Origin: Ceriagrion tenellum
Lineage: Eukaryota; Arthropoda; Insecta; Odonata; Coenagrionidae
Reading direction: 5' to 3'
DNA: 64,000 nucleotides
Assembly: GCA_963169105.1 (NCBI GenBank)
Contig: OY720632.1
Span: 6,572,001 to 6,636,000 of the forward strand
Made by a program: the position numbers and the translations under genes. The notes beneath the pieces were generated by a model. The model was not told where the DNA came from and ran no database searches. It saw only the letters and a program-made list of their open reading frames with translations. This document shows, piece after piece, positions 58,469 through 64,000 of this stretch (position 1 is its first letter; every line of letters starts with the position of its first letter).

Positions 58469-59424
58469 CTAAATGTGGCAATTAAATAACCGGACTGGAG
58501 CTACAAAACATTTAATTGATCACCAATTACAGTAGAAAGTTTATCGCTTTCTATGTACTCTCCTTGCCAATCCCTACATTGCTCCATACAAATTTTTCAA
58601 AGCAGTCCTGGAAGTCCACTTCTGTCAGCTTGCTGAGAACCTCTGTCGCTTTTGCTTTCACTGCTTCCACACTGTCAAATCTCGTCCCCTATAGCTCCGA
58701 TTTGACCTTAGGACACAAAAAAAGTCATAGGAGGCCAGGTCGGGTGAGTACAGCAGGTGATCCAACACGGCAATGTCATACTTTGCAAAGAATGCCTTCA
58801 CAGGGAAGGCAGAATGGGCTGGCACATTGTCTTGGTGAAGCATCCAGGAATTGCTCTTCCACAAATCAGGTCTTCGTCTCCTCACTCGTTCACCAGGCAC
58901 AGTCCGAACCTCGGCGTAATGTTGATTGACTGTCTGACCTTTGGGAACCCAGTGAACGTAGACAATTCCATGCTTGTCAAAAAAAAAAACAATCATCATG
59001 GTTTTAAATTTTGATTTGCTCATTTTCAATATTTTTGCCGTCGTGAGTTTGGACTTTTCCAATGCATTGATTAGCGCCATCGAACCTCATAAACCACTCA
59101 ACAACTTGTGTGCACTATAAACATTCACTTCTGTACACTTCCTTTAACATGGCATGAGCTTCTGGGGCAGTTTTCCCTAGTTTCACAAGAAACTTGAGGT
59201 TAACTTGTTGCTCCATACGAACATTTTGCATTTTTTCGACGAGATGCAAGTGCAAGGACATGAACGGGTGGTTGCTACAGCGAGACTGAGTGATGTACAA
59301 CCGTGCCCATCAAGCTCAGGGTGAGGAGAAGCATCAACAGGCACAGACATGTTCAAACCTGCAGTGGCACGCATGCTGTTTGCCGGTAGCAGCACCAGTC
59401 CTGTTATTTAATTGCCACACCTCA
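58469..59424 (-). mobile_element. Mariner element, 956 bp, internally deleted
   Basis: The inverted ends share GTGGCAATTAAATAAC (58474-58490 at the left; GTTATTTAATTGCCAC at the right, 59403-59418). TA lies outside each end (58467-58468 and 59425-59426). Active mariners are about 1.3 kb. The shorter length reflects loss of the middle of the transposase. Confidence 0.88.
58540..59300 (-). pseudogene. Mariner transposase, deleted and frameshifted
   Basis: The N-terminal HTH is readable from about 59235 on the minus strand (VNLKFLVKLGKTAPEAHAML, then KEVYRSE, then TQVVEWFMRF). The frame then jumps to KMSKSKFKTMMIVFFFDKHG and VHWVPKGQTVNQHYAEV. The second catalytic aspartate is in WMLHQDNVPAHSA, and the third lies in the SPDLASYDFF block, the D34D-type spacing of mariner. 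The segment with the first catalytic aspartate (ETW region) and the second HTH is missing, so the protein cannot be active. The last exon-like part (58680-58540) holds the FQDCFEK-type end in another frame. Confidence 0.88.
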
Positions 59425-59426
59425 TA

Positions 59427-61408
59427 CATCAACAGTCAAGATTTCAAAGTAAAATTAGACAGCAGGAGGCAGTTCCTGCACCACCAGTAAGGAGTATGAG
59501 CAATATACATTAGTGCACCTTCAGAATCATAGTGAATAACATGCAACAACTAAACTTAAACTAAATATTAAGCATACACTCCTCCTTCATTTGAATACAT
59601 CAGTCAGTAACATGCAAAATTAGCTAATGTGCATCTGATTAATTTACAGTACTTTTTATTGTAAAGTTACCACCATGTTTAGTCTCTTTACTGATTCAAA
59701 AGAAACATGATTAATGAACAGAAAACAGAAAAAATGGCCTTCCTCATAATTCTTTTTACTCAGAAATTGCAATTTATTTGTTTCCCGTAATAGCTCATAG
59801 TGGGCACTGGATAAGTATTATCAAAATCATGGAGTTTCCAAGTGAAAAACCACAATATACACAGAGGACATAATGCATTGTGGAATTACGACACTATTTA
59901 GTAAACTGCCACAAGCAATAATTTTTGCATTGTACTTTTTAAACTGAGTAAAGATGAGAGATATTTAAATGTGGAAAAATAAGGACTAGTAATCTGCCAA
60001 ATTCTTGCACAAGAAAGTAATAACAAGGTTTAATAATCCAAATAACTTGATAACCATGGATGTTTTCGTGACATGTAGGTTAGTCTCTGAATAGTAAGCT
60101 ATACATATAAATTTTATTTAAGAAGCAGGTATGATGCTTTGATGGAAGTACTTACATGTATGGAAATCTATAAGTTATCAAGTAGAGATAAAAAAGTGGA
60201 GTGAAAAATCCATTTCACACTTTAGAGGGGATCACCAAAAAAGAAGGTGAAAATTTTTGGAAGTTTAATAATGGTGAATAAAATTCACCTTTAAAAATTA
60301 TTCCACGAGTAAATATAAATTAAGCATGTATAATATTTAGATTTTAACTCAATAATAATATGAAATAAAGAATAAAATGTCTTAGTCCAGTTTGTTAATA
60401 ATGTGATAAGTTGAGTCATATGCCTTTGGAGTGGCTAATTAATGAGAAATATATAATCCCAGAACATTTTTGTCAGAAAGTTCATTCAATTTGCAAATAA
60501 AGAACTTCCAAAACATGCAAGTTTAAAAATCCTCATGTAAGCACTAATACCAGAAGAGCTATGGCCTGGCCATTAACACTTTCATCAAGTCTTGAAATAC
60601 ATAATAAGGGTGATAATCACTTTGATCTGTATGAATAAAGGAAATCTAGCAATAACTACAGCCCTATTTTATATAATACAGCTGCAGTAAGACTTAATGG
60701 TGGAATATTAAGGTTGCACAGTATTCCCTGTCTTCAACCTTGACAAATTCTCTCTCAAATGCTTCATGCTATCTTTGACATCTCTTGCTCTTAAAATCTA
60801 AGAAATTATAACAGCAAAGAGTTATACATAGTAATCAAACTAAATTTATAGAGGAAGTTTCACTTACTTCCATCTGCAAAATCAGGGAATAGATACCATG
60901 CCTTGATACCCGGTTATATGGCCTATTTGGTCTCACTTTGAAAATATCTGAACTGTCTCATGTACAGATTTCACACATGATATCCACACTTCGTAAGTAC
61001 ATACATACATAAGTAAATGATTTTTACAAGAGCTCTATTATCACGTTTAGGGTGAAGTTTCAAAATACCATCAGTGAGACTAGATTAATCAACAAGCTAG
61101 TATTTTCTTTGAGGAGACAAGTCAAATGGTGTAAATAATAACTATAAGTTACACTCATCACTCAATTGTACAGAATTATCTTGATACTTAACTTTACAAA
61201 GCATTTTACAAATGAAAATACCAAACCAAGAATTGACACTCTTTTCATGTACATATAATTGCAGCTAAAACAATCTTTGCACTTATTGCTAACTTCTATG
61301 TAACTTAAATCTACTATGAGACTGTGGGGCAGGGTAAAATTATGTAGCATAGTGAAAGAGGAACATTCTCAAACTAACCTGAACATATTTAAGGCGGCAT
61401 TTCAACAA
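59427..61408. other. Interval with no recognised gene; possible 3' region
   Basis: AT-rich with short frames. It lies downstream of the stop codon of the minus-strand exon at 61409-61625 and so may hold that gene's 3' untranslated region. No terminal repeats recognised. Confidence 0.4.
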
Positions 61409-61625
61409 TCACTTCCTTAGAGCTTGAAGTACTGCTAAATACTCTGGAATTGCACACTCAAGAGGATCAGGAGCTTCAACCCTCATTAGGCATTCATTTA
61501 AATAAAGGGGCTTCAGGCAATGGATTCCCTTCCTGGCTAGTGACTCCACATCTGCTGTGGTTCCTGGGCTGCGGCCGGGTTCCATTAGGCATATAGTAGC
61601 ATCAGTCGCAGAAGTGTATGGTGGC
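61409..61625 (-). CDS. Terminal coding exon with a BRCT-like tail
   Basis: The acceptor TTTTATCCTTAG precedes 61625. The exon supplies the last base of a split codon, then 71 codons, and stops at TGA 61411-61409. The reading is SATDATICLMEPGRSPGTTA, then DVESLARKGIHCLKPLYLNE followed by CLMRVEAPDPLEC and a helix ending ALRK. The pattern of a hydrophobic strand (ATICLM), an acidic helix and a GIxxLxPxYLxxCL motif resembles the second half of a BRCT domain (strand 4, W/Y-L-x-x-C), a phosphopeptide-binding fold of DNA-repair proteins. The usual tryptophan is tyrosine here. Upstream exons were not found. The family call is tentative. Confidence 0.5.
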
Positions 61626-63130
61626 CTAAGGATAAAATCAACAATTTTAAATAAAATAATAATGAAAAAGGTCATTAAAACATTAGTAAATGATTCATCT
61701 TCAATGAAAAAAGATAATTTTTAAATCGGCTACCAAAATTTCTCATTGATGCACCTCTCCTCCAATCCAGAACATACAGTTTTGTAAAATCGACATGATT
61801 ATTTTGAACAAAGGAGACTATTGGGCAAGGCAGTGCGAAAGGATATCAAAATCAAAATAAACTTAACAGATGCCTGATGATGGCTTTTCAGATAAAATGC
61901 ATTACATGTTTTACTACATTAGCGACTAAGTGCCAGTCCCAGTTTCATTTGATTATGATTAGTTCAACCCAAAAAATATCTTCACCTGAGTAATCCAGTT
62001 TCCCATAGAGCTCTCCAAACTAGAGTTAAATTAATGTCTATGAGAATATCTCTTCACTTTTGAAGCTATGAGAACTTCAATGCGTAAAGATGTTTTATTT
62101 TTCCACGGTAGAGTTCCTATTATCCGACGTTTAAAAAACCAACCAGATTATCCAACAATCAGATTAGCCAATGGTCAGACCACAACAACCCCCTCTTTCA
62201 CTTTACATCCCCTCTTCTCCCCCATCACCACCTACAGCTTCGTTCACATGCACACCCAGCTGATGCATTCAAGTCTACAAAATTCCTACATTTTACCCAT
62301 GCACAAGGTTTTCCTGCACCAGGCTTTGGAATTATGAAGATGACACTGTTGCATCACAGTGAGTTCTTGGAATCACTGCTAGATGTTTGAGAGACATGGA
62401 TGAGTAAGCTTATATTGTTTCCGTGGCCATTCTGTATATACTAAGTTTCCTTCAGTAGTAAAATTGATTTAAAATGTCTAATTCTTCGCGAAAGACAAAG
62501 CGCTTCCAAGCCAAGCATTTCCAAGGAGTTGAAGATAATTTAATGGGCATCCAAGGGGTGGTACAAAGTAAGTGTGCCATTGCAAGTATACAGGAGGTAA
62601 GTACCATCATATGCTAGGGAACTTGGGAAGTCGGTGCCCTTCACTTGTAAACTTTGAACACAGGCTCAGAAGAGACGTACTGAGGTTGGCTACAGCTTGG
62701 GGTGGAGGAATGAGACTGAGGAGCTGCAAGTGTGCATAGGCTACCTTGATCCAAGTCTCAGAACTTTGAAAAACAAAAAGAAAATTTTGCTGATCAGCAT
62801 AGTTTAGATTTCTCACAATGAGAGTACATAATGCATTGAACTCATGAATTTTAACTTTTGCTTATGAGAAAATAGAAGAGTACAAATAGAAAGAGAATGC
62901 ATCACGTCTGAAAATAAGATTCACCAACAAACATTCCATGAATTGACTGAGTGTATTTATTGCACGTAACCAAAATACATCAATTTAAGTAGCAAACATG
63001 TATTGGAGAAGTATATGAAATGAACGACTGCCTGATGAACAAAATTATAATACATGAATACAAGTATTTCATCACAATATGCATGCAAGACTATGAGAAA
63101 GTGTGGAGCTGAAACCAAGGCCACAACAGT
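61626..63130. other. Interval with no recognised gene; likely intron of the minus-strand gene
   Basis: I found no exon that clearly joins the 61625 acceptor. Short frames at 62068-62337 (+) and 62607-62816 (-) have no recognised motif. Confidence 0.35.
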
Positions 63131-63304
63131 AGCAGGAAAATAATTGTTCTGGCGCAAGGTCAACCGGATTCCACCCCGCCGTCGCCAGACAGCCTTGAAC
63201 AGGACCGGACTTGTTCGAGGTCATCCCACCCCACTAGCCACACGAGGTCGATGTGTGAGACTCCTTCAAAGGACCTCCAGACCTCCCCTCCTACTTACTC
63301 CCCT

Positions 63305-63350
63305 CCAATGCGAGTGGTATAAAAACGAGAGTAAAGCGAAGTAAGAGCAC
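63305..63350 (+). promoter_or_regulatory. Core promoter: CCAAT and TATA boxes
   Basis: CCAAT lies at 63305-63309 and TATAAAAA at 63318-63325. A start site about 30 bases downstream (near 63349, GAGCACACATT) would give a leader of about 38 bases before ATG 63387. The fit between TATA spacing and a short leader supports a real, apparently intronless transcription unit. Confidence 0.6.
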
Positions 63351-63386
63351 ACATTGCGAACCATCACACACCAAGCAGTTGAGAAA

Positions 63387-63755
63387 ATGTCTTCTAAAAT
63401 CGACAGTTTTCAACAGATCCCAAGAGCACGCTTGGGTGATGCATATTTGCGAGTGGAGAGACAGGACGATGGGTCTACCTACAAAATATTTATCCCCAAA
63501 GACCTTATGAAGGAGGAATGTATGGATTTCATGTTAACAGTAATGTTTAACACGTCATACTACTACGTGTTTAGACATCAAAAACGAGAGTTTGAGGTGG
63601 TCGGACAGAATGTGACATTCTCCGGCTTCCCAGATGGAAACGGGACGGTGGAGAGATTCAACATTACCCTGATGTCTGATATCACCGATCCGGAAAAACG
63701 TCGCAAGGCTGAGGAGCAGCTTCCTATCATCTGGCTGGATGTGAACGAGGGCTAG
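63387..63755 (+). CDS. Unrecognised 122-residue protein; amber stop followed by open frame
   Basis: ATG 63387 (context GAGAAAATGT) is chosen because it follows the TATA box at the expected distance. The upstream in-frame alternative is only a TTG. The product starts MSSKIDSFQQIPRARLGDAY. It contains ERQDDGSTYKIFIPKDL, then FMLTVMFNTSYYYVFRHQKR, and ends LPIIWLDVNEG before TAG 63753-63755. It looks cytosolic: no signal peptide or membrane segment is evident, and mixed strands and helices are expected. No family recognised. The same frame stays open for 81 codons beyond the TAG to the window edge (see next feature). Codon use is GC-richer than the surrounding DNA. Confidence 0.65.
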   Translation: MSSKIDSFQQIPRARLGDAYLRVERQDDGSTYKIFIPKDLMKEECMDFMLTVMFNTSYYYVFRHQKREFEVVGQNVTFSGFPDGNGTVERFNITLMSDITDPEKRRKAEEQLPIIWLDVNEG

Positions 63756-64000
63756 AAGCCAGCTCCACGACCCTACGGAGGAAGTGTTCCAGAGAGAACT
63801 GAAGTCGATGGAAGGTTCAAGGTTATTTGCATATGTGTATCAAAATATAGTGGTGAGATCTTGATATCAAAAGGTGGTGCTGGTGAGATCGCAGAGGTTG
63901 ACGGAAGGAAGCCAGTGTGCTACACGGACCATAAAGAATCTCAAATGAGATATGGTAGCACTGATGATGCAATCAAAGGGGCTCCTTTGCGAGTAATCAA
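63756..64000 (+). CDS. In-frame continuation beyond the amber stop, open to the window edge
   Basis: Directly after the TAG the frame reads KPAPRPYGGSVPERTEVDGR, then FKVICICVSKYSGEILIS, KGGAGEIAEVDGRKPVCY and TDHKESQMRYGSTDDAIKGA without a stop for 81 codons. The composition is protein-like and the frame is the same as the upstream ORF. There is no usable ATG until late in the stretch. Possible explanations are stop-codon readthrough, a nonsense allele of a longer gene, a sequencing or assembly error, or an unrecognised exon junction. The gene continues past the window. Confidence 0.5.

Noticed and set aside
1..64000. CRISPR arrays, operons or prokaryotic defence genes
   Set aside because: No regularly spaced repeats, no clustered same-strand ORFs with ribosome sites. 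Introns, SINEs and LINEs show this is eukaryotic DNA.

Overview
The window is AT-rich, intron-containing eukaryotic DNA, most likely from an arthropod and probably an insect with a large, repeat-rich genome. Three things point that way: Penelope-type retroelements with a GIY-YIG domain, Tigger/pogo, mariner, hAT, Harbinger and TTAA-type DNA elements lying side by side, and fragments of a transposon protein I know (from memory) from arthropod genomes. I cannot name the species. There is no prokaryotic signal: no operons and no CRISPR array.

Left third (about 0.5-15.6 kb): one nested stack of mobile elements. A repeat I call family A (copy 1) was split by a LINE (704-5658) that itself carries a 1.5 kb insertion (2759-4302). 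Copy 1 was split again by a Tigger element (9104-14980). The Tigger carries two short TTAA elements (9247-9467, 10430-10731) and a 2.4 kb long-TIR Tc1-like element (11020-13388). A second copy of family A (35486 to about 39045, opposite orientation) preserves the empty LINE site and carries a decayed pogo-type transposase. Centre (15.6-41 kb): three tRNA-derived SINEs, a hAT element holding another TA-flanked element, two relics of the arthropod transposon protein, another TTAA MITE, a Penelope-like element with RT and GIY-YIG remains, and a Harbinger element with long TIRs and a dead Myb-like gene. 51.5-54.9 kb is a LINE inserted inside a related LINE in the opposite direction. 58.47-59.42 kb is an internally deleted mariner.

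Host-gene candidates are few. (1) A minus-strand gene with two good 3' exons (44852-43553 and 41300-40876) encodes a proline-rich then R/S/G/E-rich protein; it lies in a sharply GC-rich island. (2) A plus-strand spliced transcript may start near 46 kb and end near 49.2 kb; it could make a small protein from ATG 46338. (3) A minus-strand terminal exon (61625-61409) has a BRCT-like tail. (4) An apparently intronless plus-strand ORF starts at 63387 behind a TATA box and is interrupted by an in-frame TAG at 63753, after which the same frame stays open to the window edge.

Family assignments rest on reading motifs and terminal repeats by eye. No database search was possible. Host genes are left unnamed because I did not recognise orthologues securely.
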